Counted from the first letter of the stretch, positions 37,912 through 45,692 are shown. The stretch: 64,000 nucleotides of DNA from Helicobacter pametensis ATCC 51478 (GCF_000518225.1 NZ_JADE01000008.1:1-64000); one strand, 5' to 3'. Translations and numbers: made by a program. Notes: generated by a model not told the origin, from the sequence alone.

Positions 37912-38184
37912 ATGACATCATTGATTCAATTCAGAATGGATTCTCAAGAAAAACAAAAATTAGAATCAGTGCTTGGGGCAATGGGTTTGGACTGCCCCTC
38001 AGCTTTTAGAATGTTTGCCGCTCAAGTCATCGCACAAAGAAAAATCCCATTTGAAATCGTAGCAGTGGATGAGGATGGCCAATGGAGCGATGAAGATGAG
38101 AAAGCCTACAAAAAAGCTAAAAATGAAAGAAGTGGAGGAGAGGTTTTGACTTTAGAGGAAGTCAAGAGAGAGCTTGGTTTGTGA
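37912..38184 (+). CDS. RelB/DinJ-family antitoxin
   Basis: A 90-residue protein with the ribbon-helix-helix start 'LIQFRMDSQEKQKLESVLGAMGLDCPSAFRMFAAQV' (quoted for pattern, residues about 4-38, in segments: FRMDSQEKQK and LDCPSAFRMF) and an acidic C-terminus. ATG 37912 has AAGGA eight bases upstream; a longer frame from 37852 crosses the promoter leader. It overlaps the toxin frame by four bases (GTGA). Confidence 0.85.
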   Translation: MTSLIQFRMDSQEKQKLESVLGAMGLDCPSAFRMFAAQVIAQRKIPFEIVAVDEDGQWSDEDEKAYKKAKNERSGGEVLTLEEVKRELGL

Positions 38185-38402
38185 AATATGAAGTAATTTT
38201 TAGCAAAGATGTTGTCAAGTTTTTGCGTAAGCATCCACAAATCAGTCAAGTGATTACACTCCTCTTTGGATATAAACCTATAACAGAAAAAGAAAATCAC
38301 TTTAGATTAAGGGTTTCAAAATACAGATTTTATATGAAATCATCAAAGATGAGATCCTTATCTATGCCTAAAGCAGATTCAAGAGGCAGGGTTTATAAGT
38401 AG
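38181..38402 (+). pseudogene. RelE-family toxin, degenerate
   Basis: A 73-codon frame starting GTG that begins (KYEVIFSKDVVKFLRKHPQ) and ends (KADSRGRVYK) like RelE toxins but is shorter than the usual 85-95 residues. After HPQIS about 15-20 residues of the core seem lost. From 38333 to 38368 the expected core sequence YEIIKDEILIYA is found in another frame, so two compensating shifts replace it with MKSSKMRSLSMP. The catalytic region is therefore scrambled and I infer an inactive toxin; a sequencing error would be the other explanation. Confidence 0.7.
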
Positions 38403-38429
38403 TCAAGGGTTGCATTGAGTAAGTTTTGC

Positions 38430-38435
38430 TACAAT
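38430..38435 (+). promoter_or_regulatory. Probable -10 box of rlmN
   Basis: TTTTGCTACAAT: an extended TGn form of TACAAT, 38 bases ahead of the rlmN ATG. Confidence 0.55.
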
Positions 38436-38473
38436 CCCCACTCGATCCAAACCCCATATAAAAGTGTATTTCA

Positions 38474-39586
38474 ATGAAACAAAATATCTATGACTATAGC
38501 CTCAAGGAATTAGAGGAGATTCTGAGCCCTAGCTTTCGTGCTAAGCAAGTGTATCACTGGCTTTATGCGAAATATATCCATGATTTTGACAAAATGCTCA
38601 ATCTCCCCAAGAGCTTACAGCAAGAACTAGATGAAAAATTTAGTGCCAAAAATTTGTCCATTATTGAAGTAGAGACAAGTAGAGATGGGAGTAGAAAGTA
38701 TCTCTTTAGAACCAAAGATGGCTTGAGTTTTGAAAGTGTATTTATCAAAATGCGAGACAAAAAAATCGATGAGCAAGGAAAGATCATCGAGGGAGAAAAA
38801 TATACTTTTTGTCTCTCTTCGCAAGTGGGATGCAAGGTGGGATGTGCGTTTTGCTCCACTGCTAAAGGTGGCTTTGTGAGAAATTTGAGTGCAGGTGAGA
38901 TCGTGGAGCAGGTCGTGCGTCTCAAAGAGGACAATGCCCTAGCACCAGAGAAGCGTGTCAATATCGTATATATGGGGATGGGTGAGCCTCTGGATAACTT
39001 TGAGCATGTCACCAAGGCGATCAGAATCATTGCCGAACTCAATGGTCTATCCATCTCTACTAGACGCCAGACGATCTCTACAAGTGGGATTGCACCTAAG
39101 ATCAGAAAGCTTGGAGAGCTTGATTTGGGAGTGCAATTAGCGATTTCTTTGCATGCTGTGAATGATGAACTTAGAAGTCGACTTATCCCTATGAATAGGG
39201 CTTATAACATAGAAAGTGTACTTGATGCTGTCCGAAATTTTCCTGTGGATACTCGCAAGAGAGTGATGTTTGAATATTTGGTCATCAAGGGCTTGAATGA
39301 TGATCTAGGAAGTGCAAAAGCTCTATTAAGGTTGCTTGATGGTATCAAATCCAAAGTCAATCTGATTCTCTTCAATCCACACGAAGAGAGTGAGTTTGAG
39401 CGACCCGATGATGAAGATGTGCGAAAGTTTGCTGATTTTTTGGTGAGCAAGGGATTGCTGTGTACGATCAGAGAATCTAAAGGACTTGATATCAGCGCAG
39501 CATGCGGGCAATTGAGAGAAAAAGAGAAGCGCAAAAGTCTCAAAAATGTTTCATGTGAAACAAGGAGAGAAGATGGGAATCCTTGA
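38474..39586 (+). CDS. rlmN: 23S rRNA/tRNA adenine C2 methyltransferase
   Basis: Radical SAM enzyme (370 residues) methylating A2503 of 23S rRNA and A37 of tRNAs. The cluster motif GCKVGCAFC lies near residues 116-124, MGMGEPLDN near 166-174, and the catalytic C-terminal Cys in SAACGQL near 345. Normal length with a short basic tail. Confidence 0.96.
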   Translation: MKQNIYDYSLKELEEILSPSFRAKQVYHWLYAKYIHDFDKMLNLPKSLQQELDEKFSAKNLSIIEVETSRDGSRKYLFRTKDGLSFESVFIKMRDKKIDEQGKIIEGEKYTFCLSSQVGCKVGCAFCSTAKGGFVRNLSAGEIVEQVVRLKEDNALAPEKRVNIVYMGMGEPLDNFEHVTKAIRIIAELNGLSISTRRQTISTSGIAPKIRKLGELDLGVQLAISLHAVNDELRSRLIPMNRAYNIESVLDAVRNFPVDTRKRVMFEYLVIKGLNDDLGSAKALLRLLDGIKSKVNLILFNPHEESEFERPDDEDVRKFADFLVSKGLLCTIRESKGLDISAACGQLREKEKRKSLKNVSCETRREDGNP

Positions 39587-39656
39587 TGTGATTTTGCTTA
39601 TTTTTTTGGCAGTTGTGATCAGTGTGGGTGGTTGGTTTTTTTTGAAAAATATTTGA
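39573..39656 (+). CDS. 27-residue single-pass membrane peptide
   Basis: A short frame [15 protein letters not shown]..., ending WFFLKNI, with one transmembrane helix covering residues 5-24. ATG 39573 has a strong AAGGAG five to six bases upstream and overlaps the rlmN end by 14 bases, so it is likely translated. It lies between rlmN and queH. Function unknown. Confidence 0.55.
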   Translation: MGILDVILLIFLAVVISVGGWFFLKNI

Positions 39657-39668
39657 AAGGATTGAGCG

Positions 39669-40766
39669 ATGCTTGTTCATATTTGTTGCAGTGTAGATAG
39701 TCATTATTTCTTGAGCGAACTACAAAAAGTCTATCCAGAAGAGAAGATGATCGGGTTTTTTTATAATCCCAATATCCATCCCAAATCAGAGCATGATCTG
39801 AGACTTTTGGATGTGAGACGGAGTTGCGAGATGCTTGGAGTGGAACTACATGAAGGGAAATATGATGATGCGGATTGGACGCAGTCTGTCAGGGGACTGG
39901 AAGATGAGCCAGAAAAGGGCGAGCGGTGTAGTGTGTGCTTTGATGTGAGATTGATAGAGAGTGCGAAAATGGCTCAAACACTAGGTCAGAAAACTTTCAC
40001 AACCACACTGCTATCTTCTCCGATGAAGACACAGCAAGTGTTGTTTGCCCAAGGGGACAAAATCGCACAAGATTTTGGACTTGATTTTGTCAAGATTGAT
40101 GTCAGAAGCAATGGCGGGACGCAAAAACAAAATGAACTCAGCAAAAAAGATAATCTCTATCGTCAAAATTATTGCGGATGCAAATTCGCACTTCAAAAAC
40201 AGCGAGAAAAACAAGGGAGATTCCCACTAGAGTTTATCTCTCCAGTTTCAGGACAAGTGATGCCTGGAAGTATCGAATACCGCAATGCTGTTTTTGCCAA
40301 ACGCGATGAGCTAGAAAAACACAATAAACCTTATATTCTTACTCAGCAAACTCAGCTGATTTGGCGATGTCTGAGCGCAAAAGTGAGCGGTGCGGATGGA
40401 GTGATACCCAGCTATATCTTGGCACATTCTTGTAGTAAAAAATCAGTGCGATTGGGTCAGCTATTGTGGATCGATGTCCCAGAGATTGGGAGAGTGGGGT
40501 ATAGTCGGAGGGATGATAGTGTGTTTTTGACATTGGAGGGCTTAAATGCTTTGCTGCATGTAGATTATCAGAGTGTGGAAGAGCTGTGCAAAAATCCTCT
40601 CCATTATCAAGATGAATTGCATCTAAGATCACAGATCGCTCCAGCTCATAGTCTGATACCCATCGTGATCATCCAAAAAGAGCTAGAGGGGGATATGAGA
40701 CTAGAGATCAATAGTGTGTTTCAGGAAGAGAGGGTTTTTGAGGTAATCGAAATCAAAATGACATAA
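39669..40766 (+). CDS. queH: Epoxyqueuosine reductase QueH
   Basis: Last step of queuosine synthesis, the non-cobalamin type (formerly DUF208). 365 residues; the catalytic core is the first 190: HICCSVDSHYF (residues 4-14), FFYNPNIHP (about 30-38), RCSVCFDVRL (about 85-94), TTLLSSPMK and NYCGCKFAL (about 169-177). The Cys pairs bind the metal and cluster. The C-terminal 170 residues are an extension not needed in short QueH. The stop codon lies within the first GACA-N5-TGTC repeat. Confidence 0.9.
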   Translation: MLVHICCSVDSHYFLSELQKVYPEEKMIGFFYNPNIHPKSEHDLRLLDVRRSCEMLGVELHEGKYDDADWTQSVRGLEDEPEKGERCSVCFDVRLIESAKMAQTLGQKTFTTTLLSSPMKTQQVLFAQGDKIAQDFGLDFVKIDVRSNGGTQKQNELSKKDNLYRQNYCGCKFALQKQREKQGRFPLEFISPVSGQVMPGSIEYRNAVFAKRDELEKHNKPYILTQQTQLIWRCLSAKVSGADGVIPSYILAHSCSKKSVRLGQLLWIDVPEIGRVGYSRRDDSVFLTLEGLNALLHVDYQSVEELCKNPLHYQDELHLRSQIAPAHSLIPIVIIQKELEGDMRLEINSVFQEERVFEVIEIKMT

Positions 40767-40772
40767 CCTGTC
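40760..40772. promoter_or_regulatory. Inverted repeat GACATAACCTGTC, copy 1 (operator candidate)
   Basis: Four-base palindromic arms GACA/TGTC spaced five bases, 49 bases ahead of the 58-residue membrane protein ATG. It overlaps a -35-like ATGACA; an ATTAAA -10-like box follows about 20 bases later. The same 13-mer occurs at 45640-45652 and a close variant at 44388-44400. Confidence 0.7.
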
Positions 40773-40821
40773 ATTTCTCTCCATTAAATTTCTCCTTGAA
40801 ATTCAAAACAAGGAGAACAAA

Positions 40822-40998
40822 ATGAATTTTTCAGATTTGATGATTGGTGTTGCAATCGGTGTAGTGGGCTATAAACTTGGAGAAATGATTCAAAAGATAC
40901 GCCAAGAAAGAGATGATAGCGAGTATGGATTGGGGGATTTTGTAAGCGAAGCACTTGAAGGAATCGTAGATGGTCAAAACCTTGACAAAAGATTCTAA
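40822..40998 (+). CDS. 58-residue membrane protein (paralogue of 41246 gene)
   Basis: Begins MNFSDLMIGVAIGVVGYKLG: a glycine-rich transmembrane segment (residues 5-20), then a charged tail (EMIQKIRQERDDSEYGLGDF). AAGGAG lies six bases before ATG 40822. Resembles the 75-residue product at 41246 in layout (G-V-x-x-Y-x-L-G-E-[MI]-[IV]-Q), so the two are likely duplicates. Unknown function. Not listed by a simple length cut-off. Confidence 0.65.
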   Translation: MNFSDLMIGVAIGVVGYKLGEMIQKIRQERDDSEYGLGDFVSEALEGIVDGQNLDKRF

Positions 40999-41236
40999 TA
41001 AAGCCTTGAAAGTTAGAAGAATATCTCCTAAGGTCTATCTGCTTGAGTGTCAGAGATGCAATATCAGCATCTACTCTGAGAGACTGAGTTCTGCTGGGGT
41101 GGGATGCTTCTTCTGTGGAGGTAGGCTTGAGTATATCGCAAAAGTAGAGCATATACCTGAGGAGATCAAACGACAAAATTGGAACAATGTGAGCTGGATC
41201 ACCAAAATTATATTGTTTGCTAGAAAAATTTTCTAA
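40970..41236 (+). CDS. Small zinc-ribbon-like protein
   Basis: An 88-residue basic protein with two CxxC pairs, CQRC (about 27-30) and CFFC (about 46-49), spaced as in zinc ribbons, and a hydrophobic C-terminal end. Overlaps the previous gene by 29 bases, with AAGGA seven bases before its ATG, so it is co-translated. Related in type to the 62-residue zinc ribbon at 45693. Confidence 0.6.
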   Translation: MVKTLTKDSNKALKVRRISPKVYLLECQRCNISIYSERLSSAGVGCFFCGGRLEYIAKVEHIPEEIKRQNWNNVSWITKIILFARKIF

Positions 41237-41245
41237 GAGGGAAAA

Positions 41246-41473
41246 ATGAAAACAATCCTTAAAGCATTGGGTGGCGTGGCTTTAGGTGTTGCTGCCTATA
41301 CGCTGGGGGAGATAGTGCAAGAAAAAAGAGCCAAGAAGGGGGAAGAGTATGGGGTTTTGGATCTGTTTGATGAGTGGATCGATGAGGAAGATGTGAGCAA
41401 AGAACAATCGCAAATGACCAAAAAACAAATAAAGAAGGATAGAAAATCTCCTGATGAAGGTAGTTTGAGCTAG
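41246..41473 (+). CDS. 75-residue membrane protein (paralogue of 40822 gene)
   Basis: Starts MKTILKALGGVALGVAAYTL: a glycine-zipper-like transmembrane segment (residues 5-20), then GEIVQEKRAKKGEEYG and an acidic/basic low-complexity tail. Nine bases after the zinc-ribbon gene, with GAGGGA upstream. A perfect palindrome TAGAAAAATTTTCTA (41221-41235) overlaps the preceding stop codon. Unknown function. Confidence 0.65.
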   Translation: MKTILKALGGVALGVAAYTLGEIVQEKRAKKGEEYGVLDLFDEWIDEEDVSKEQSQMTKKQIKKDRKSPDEGSLS

Positions 41474-41534
41474 ATTTGGCACAAATGCGATCTAGAATCA
41501 ATGGGTTATACTTATCAAAAACAAAAGGGTTTTT

Positions 41535-42407
41535 ATGAGTAAAGATCACGATAGGCTTGCGCTGCGTTTGGTGCATACTATTTCAAAACTTAATAGTGGG
41601 GAGTTATTGAGTGTCAGTGAGCTTGCTAGTGAGTTTGGAGTAGATATACGCACGATACAGAGAGACATCCAAAGGCTTTCATTTCTTCCTATCGAAAAGA
41701 AGAATGGAAAGATTTCCTTGGCCTCTTATGCTTTGGGAAGTGTGGGGTTTGAGGATTTGAGAGAGTTTTTGAAGTTGTGTGGGATTGAGGAGCTTTTCCC
41801 CAATCTTGAGAGCAGAACCCTGCAGGATTTGTTCAACCCCAATCTCAATACCTCTCTTCTCATCCATCCAGCAAATTTTGAAAAAATTCAAGCTCAAGAG
41901 TTTGAAAGACTCCAAGTGGCGATTTTGAATCGGAGAAAAATCTTTTTCCATTATCATCAAAAATCAAGGGACATCAAGCCCTATAAGCTTGTGCATTATC
42001 TTGGAAGATGGTATTTGCTTGGTGTGGATGGGGAGGATATCAAGACTTTTGCTCTTGAGAAGATCAAGAATCTAGCGCTTCAAGATGAGGGATTTGAGCT
42101 AGATCAAGGATTGCTTGAAGAGATTGAAGCCAATCGATATGCATTTCTTTCTGCAAGTAAAAATGAAATCACACTATTTATCGATAAGTATGCGATGCCG
42201 TATTTTGAAAAGCGTAGAATCTTGCCCAATCAAAAGATTCTGAACAAAGATGAGAGTGGGATGGAGATCATCACGCAGTCAAGTTATGATGAGGAGATTT
42301 TGAGAATCATTCAGCAGTGGATACCTCATATCTTCATCCTCTCTCCTGAGAGTCTCAAGGAACGACTAAGAGAGAGGATGGAGGGGTATTTGGGGATGAT
42401 GAATTAG
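41535..42407 (+). CDS. WYL-domain transcriptional regulator (DeoR-type HTH)
   Basis: A 290-residue regulator. The N-terminal winged helix is seen in 'VSELASEFGVDIRTIQRDIQ' (about 27-46), and the WYL domain in 'IKPYKLVHYLGRWYLLGVD' (about 147-165), followed by a WCX-like C-terminal part. WYL proteins sense ligands, often nucleotides, and several control phage defence loci. AAAGGG lies just before ATG 41535, with TATACT near 41505. It is the only regulator in this cluster, so I infer it controls the GACA-N5-TGTC sites, or the palindrome at 42472. Confidence 0.88.
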   Translation: MSKDHDRLALRLVHTISKLNSGELLSVSELASEFGVDIRTIQRDIQRLSFLPIEKKNGKISLASYALGSVGFEDLREFLKLCGIEELFPNLESRTLQDLFNPNLNTSLLIHPANFEKIQAQEFERLQVAILNRRKIFFHYHQKSRDIKPYKLVHYLGRWYLLGVDGEDIKTFALEKIKNLALQDEGFELDQGLLEEIEANRYAFLSASKNEITLFIDKYAMPYFEKRRILPNQKILNKDESGMEIITQSSYDEEILRIIQQWIPHIFILSPESLKERLRERMEGYLGMMN

Positions 42408-42471
42408 AGAATAAAGATTTTTTATTGAAACTTTTGATTTTGCTAACTTGGTCTTTCCCTCAATGGAGCAT

Positions 42472-42488
42472 GTTGGATATAATCCAAC
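42472..42488. promoter_or_regulatory. Palindrome GTTGGATATAATCCAAC overlapping a consensus -10
   Basis: Seven-base perfect arms (GTTGGAT/ATCCAAC) around ATA. The consensus TATAAT (42478-42483) lies inside it, so a bound protein would block the promoter of the GTPase operon. Seen in sequence; repressor identity unknown. Confidence 0.75.
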
Positions 42489-42496
42489 TATTTAAA

Positions 42497-42538
42497 TATA
42501 AGGAGATAAATGTGGAGTATAAGGAGATAAATGTGGCG
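42497..42538 (+). repeat. 21-bp tandem duplication of RBS and start codon
   Basis: TATAAGGAGATAAATGTGG occurs twice with period 21 (42497-42515 and 42518-42536). Each copy has AAGGAG six bases before an in-frame GTG (42512 and 42533). The duplication adds seven codons and offers two equal start sites. Confidence 0.85.
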
Positions 42539-43141
42539 CGGTTTGTTGTGGTTGCTGGTGCTGGTGTTTTGGTTGCTGGTGCGGCAAAGTTGGCATGGGA
42601 TTATTTTTCGAAAAAAGAAGTTGTTTTTTTGTTGCATGGAGAAATGGGTGTTGGAAAATCAACAATTATTTCTACATTATCTGGAAAGAAGCATGAGACT
42701 GCTACTCCGGAGCATGAAAAGGTAGATATTCGTGAGGCATTTAAGGATGAGGCCAGTGATTTCAAGATTATGCAAATGATAGATGTTAGCAGTAGCGAAA
42801 GTCAAAAGAAAGAAAACGAGGGCGTGAGAGAGGAGTTTTTCAAATCTGATGCCTTAAAAGTCTTTTTGTATGTTTTTAATGCTGAAAGATTTGAGGATGA
42901 AAAGAACTACTCGTTTGGACTACAAGCATATAAGGAAGAATGTGAAAAAGAGCAAGTTTTATTTTATGCTATTGGTACACATGCTGATAAATTTGCAACA
43001 GAACAACAAAAAGTAGAACTAGAAGAAAAAATACAAAGAGACTTTGGTGTTAAGACATATATTATTAATGCACAAAACAAAGATGAGATCAAAAAAATTT
43101 GCATCGAGCTTTTGCAAGTAATGCAGGAGAAATATCAATGA
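42533..43141 (+). CDS. Membrane-anchored P-loop GTPase-like protein
   Basis: About 202 residues from GTG 42533 (209 from GTG 42512). An N-terminal hydrophobic helix (residues 3-18) is followed by Walker A GEMGVGKS (36-43). In place of a normal DxxG switch II there is IDVSSSE (83-89), and THAD (149-152) stands where TKxD/NKxD is expected. I infer a GTP- or ATP-binding protein at the membrane; family not identified. First gene of a three-gene operon, whose next ATG overlaps its stop (ATGA). AT-rich with long Lys/Glu runs, unlike the flanking core genes. Confidence 0.75.
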   Translation: MARFVVVAGAGVLVAGAAKLAWDYFSKKEVVFLLHGEMGVGKSTIISTLSGKKHETATPEHEKVDIREAFKDEASDFKIMQMIDVSSSESQKKENEGVREEFFKSDALKVFLYVFNAERFEDEKNYSFGLQAYKEECEKEQVLFYAIGTHADKFATEQQKVELEEKIQRDFGVKTYIINAQNKDEIKKICIELLQVMQEKYQ

Positions 43142-43551
43142 TCTTAGCGACCATGCAACCAATTGATACAAGCGAAAATTCTATAGCGGTATGCGATGGG
43201 GTTGTAGAATGCGATCAGAAAAAAAGAGATTGGATTTTTAGTGAGATTTATGCCACCACAAGACAAATTAAATTGGGACACAGTGAAAAGCTTTTAAAAG
43301 TGAGTGATAAAAATCTTTGTTTTGTTTTTCATCCTATTCGTGATATTTTCAATAGGATAAGACCAGTTACCATTGTGTGGGACAAAAATACCTCTGAAGA
43401 AGAGATTGAAAAAACTTTTGCCCGATTGGAAATTCCATTTTCTAGATATCTGGAGCTAAAGAAAGCTTTTCAAAAAAAACAAAACAATAAAAAAATATTT
43501 GTTTTTGGATTGTTTTTTGTATTGATTATTGCTTGTTATTTTTTTAAATAG
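43138..43551 (+). CDS. Tail-anchored membrane protein of the GTPase operon
   Basis: A 137-residue protein: a soluble N-terminal region of about 115 residues and one C-terminal transmembrane helix (FVFGLFFVLIIACYFF, about 120-135), that is, a tail-anchor arrangement. No domain recognised. ATG 43138 has AGGAG upstream and overlaps the GTPase stop; an earlier start would run back into that gene. Probably acts with the GTPase at the membrane. Confidence 0.65.
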   Translation: MILATMQPIDTSENSIAVCDGVVECDQKKRDWIFSEIYATTRQIKLGHSEKLLKVSDKNLCFVFHPIRDIFNRIRPVTIVWDKNTSEEEIEKTFARLEIPFSRYLELKKAFQKKQNNKKIFVFGLFFVLIIACYFFK

Positions 43552-43561
43552 AGGAGAGATG

Positions 43562-44377
43562 ATGAAAGACCTTATGGTGATTTGCTCACCAAGACATAAG
43601 TATGAGCTGAGAGAACATCCGAAACTAAGAGAGGAGCTTTTTGGAGATATTAGGATAATAGAACAGAGTGCTGAAATTGTTTTGCATGATTTGGATTCTT
43701 GTGCAAAAACAGTGGTTTATGAACCCAAAGAGGAAGAAGTCATTTTTGTAAAAAAAGCTCCTTTTTTGCACCAAGCATATTTTGTTGCTGAACATTATGA
43801 AATAGTTTATGTTTTGAAGGAGCTTGAACTGCTGCAATGTATTTTTGAAGATATGGGAGCTAAAGAGATTATTCTTTCTTGGTCTTTTTTAAAGTCAGAG
43901 AAGACTAATGGAGGGCAGTCAGGAGAAATCTCTGCAAAACTTTCAGGAGGTAATTCAGATTCTGCAAAAAGAAATTATGCGAATCTGGGAATAAATGCAG
44001 AAAATCAAACACAAAAAGATCAAGGAATCAAGACGCAGGGTAAAATAAGAACTGTTTTGAGTGGAAAGAAAAAGAGTAGAGAGCAGCTAAGAAGGTATAT
44101 CGCACAAAATAATATCAATATTAAAGGTTTCTCTTCATCTGTAACCAAAGCAATAAATGACTATTTGACTCATGAAGAAACAAACAAGAAAGAAATTGAA
44201 ATCAATTTTGTTTTTGAAGATTTTCACAAAGAAAAGAAAGAATTTATTGCAAAAATCAAAGGAGGTATTAATATTGTAGGAAAAGGTCTTTCCTTTATTC
44301 CTGAAATTAAGGCAAAAATTAACAGAATTCAAGACAAAGAAAACAAGTTGCATTATCTGTTAAAAGTTATTTTTTAA
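43562..44377 (+). CDS. Unknown cytoplasmic protein, third gene of the GTPase operon
   Basis: A 271-residue soluble protein. An N-terminal mixed region (about 1-120) is followed by a low-complexity, Gly/Ser/Asn-rich linker (about 120-170) and a Lys-rich C-terminal domain. No recognised motif, signal or membrane helix. GAGGAG lies five bases before ATG 43562; the gap to the previous gene is 10 bases. Confidence 0.65.
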   Translation: MKDLMVICSPRHKYELREHPKLREELFGDIRIIEQSAEIVLHDLDSCAKTVVYEPKEEEVIFVKKAPFLHQAYFVAEHYEIVYVLKELELLQCIFEDMGAKEIILSWSFLKSEKTNGGQSGEISAKLSGGNSDSAKRNYANLGINAENQTQKDQGIKTQGKIRTVLSGKKKSREQLRRYIAQNNINIKGFSSSVTKAINDYLTHEETNKKEIEINFVFEDFHKEKKEFIAKIKGGINIVGKGLSFIPEIKAKINRIQDKENKLHYLLKVIF

Positions 44378-44387
44378 TAGAAGTTTT

Positions 44388-44400
44388 GACATATCTTGTC
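44388..44400. promoter_or_regulatory. Inverted repeat GACATATCTTGTC, copy 2 (operator candidate)
   Basis: GACA/TGTC arms spaced five bases, 46 bases ahead of the DUF445 gene. It overlaps a perfect -35 TTGACA (44386-44391); CATAAA at 44411-44416 could be the -10 at a 19-base spacing. Confidence 0.7.
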
Positions 44401-44446
44401 ATTCTCCTAGCATAAACTGTGCTTCTTAAAGAAACTAGGAGAAAAT

Positions 44447-45631
44447 ATGAATAACGACAAAATCCAAAAACTTCAAAAAATAAAGCTCCTCACCACCTCT
44501 CTACTCTTTGTAGCAGGAGGATTGCTCTATCTTTCCCATGCACTAGATCTTCCATGGCTAAAAGCCATAAGTGAGGCAGCTCTTGTAGGGGGGATCGCTG
44601 ATTGGTTTGCTGTGGTAGCACTTTTTAGGCACCCTCTAGGGCTTCCTATCCCCCACACAGCTATCATCCCTAAGAGTAAAGATGCCATAGCCAAAAATTT
44701 AGGACAATTTATCAAAAGTGAGTTTTTTAGCAAAGAAAACTTGCGCAAATCCACATTTTTAGAAAAACTCAGTCTTAGAAAAATCATAGAAAGCTTCATT
44801 GAGGGTAGAAGCACATCCTTTTCCCTAGATTCTATCGCCCAAGCTTTAGAATCCAAGATCCCCACTCTATGCGAACAAGTCAAGAATGAAGAGAAAAATC
44901 TTAGATTTTTAGAGAAAGTCAATTTCTCTAGATTGATTGGTGAAGCTCTCCAGTCCATCCAAAATAGTGCATCTTATGATGAGATTGTTCAAGAGATTGT
45001 AAGGATTGTTGATGAGAAATTTCAAGGACTTAAAAGTAAGCTTAGAGATGAGCTTGTAGGAGATTCTTGGGGGAACAAAATTGTGAGCTTTCTGACAAGC
45101 TATGACGATAAGGTTATCAATGGAATCGAGGAATATATCAATAAACTCAAAAATCCTAATACCCAAGAGCTTATCCAGCTCAAAAAAGCATTGCAGGACT
45201 ATATCCACAAACTCTTTCACGATCAAAACACGATGGATTCTGTCAATGCTAAAATCGAAGGAGCTTTAAGCTCAGATATGAGTGTGAAAATCCTAACAGC
45301 AATTTTAGAACATATCCAAGAGAATAAAATCATCTCCACTACTCTTGCTGATATCGCCAAAAGAACACTTACAAGCTTTATCAATGACACTCGCAAACTT
45401 GCTGTCACAGAGCGATGGATCAAAACCAAGATCGTCAATATCGTGGGGGATTATAGCGATGAGATCGCAGGATTTATCGAGGGCACAATCAAGTCTTGGA
45501 ATGCTCAAGAGATCAGCCAAAAGCTTGAGCTTGAGGTGGGGAAAGATTTGCAGTTTATCCGCATCAATGGCATGGTTGTGGGCGGGATCATTGGTGGAGT
45601 AATTTATGGGATTGAGAGATTTTTTTCTTGA
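44447..45631 (+). CDS. DUF445-family membrane protein
   Basis: A 394-residue protein. The N-terminal hydrophobic part includes 'ALVGGIADWFAVVALFRHPLG' (about 45-65; quoted as the family landmark GGIADWFAVVALFRHP) and 'IPHTAIIPKSKDAIA'. A long helical, coiled-coil-like middle region follows, then a C-terminal transmembrane helix (GMVVGGIIGGVIYGIE). DUF445 proteins are widespread inner membrane proteins of unknown role. It has its own promoter with the shared inverted repeat; AGGAG lies before ATG 44447. Confidence 0.88.
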   Translation: MNNDKIQKLQKIKLLTTSLLFVAGGLLYLSHALDLPWLKAISEAALVGGIADWFAVVALFRHPLGLPIPHTAIIPKSKDAIAKNLGQFIKSEFFSKENLRKSTFLEKLSLRKIIESFIEGRSTSFSLDSIAQALESKIPTLCEQVKNEEKNLRFLEKVNFSRLIGEALQSIQNSASYDEIVQEIVRIVDEKFQGLKSKLRDELVGDSWGNKIVSFLTSYDDKVINGIEEYINKLKNPNTQELIQLKKALQDYIHKLFHDQNTMDSVNAKIEGALSSDMSVKILTAILEHIQENKIISTTLADIAKRTLTSFINDTRKLAVTERWIKTKIVNIVGDYSDEIAGFIEGTIKSWNAQEISQKLELEVGKDLQFIRINGMVVGGIIGGVIYGIERFFS

Positions 45632-45639
45632 GATAGGGC

Positions 45640-45652
45640 GACATAACCTGTC
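45640..45652. promoter_or_regulatory. Inverted repeat GACATAACCTGTC, copy 3 (operator candidate)
   Basis: Identical to copy 1 over 13 bases and similar beyond (both run on into TTTCTCT after one or two bases), 40 bases ahead of the zinc-ribbon ATG. TGTAAT at 45665-45670 may be the -10. Confidence 0.7.
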
Positions 45653-45692
45653 TTTTCTCTTAGGTGTAATATCAAAAACAAAAGGAGAAAAG

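Noticed and set aside
42425-42511. N-terminal extension of the GTPase frame starting at 42425
   Set aside because: It lies upstream of the consensus TATAAT, so it would not be transcribed from that promoter, and it has no RBS.
42531-42725. 64-codon frame starting ATG 42531 with hydrophobic residues
   Set aside because: A shifted-frame shadow of the GTPase gene; it uses the same RBS by chance and has no later support.
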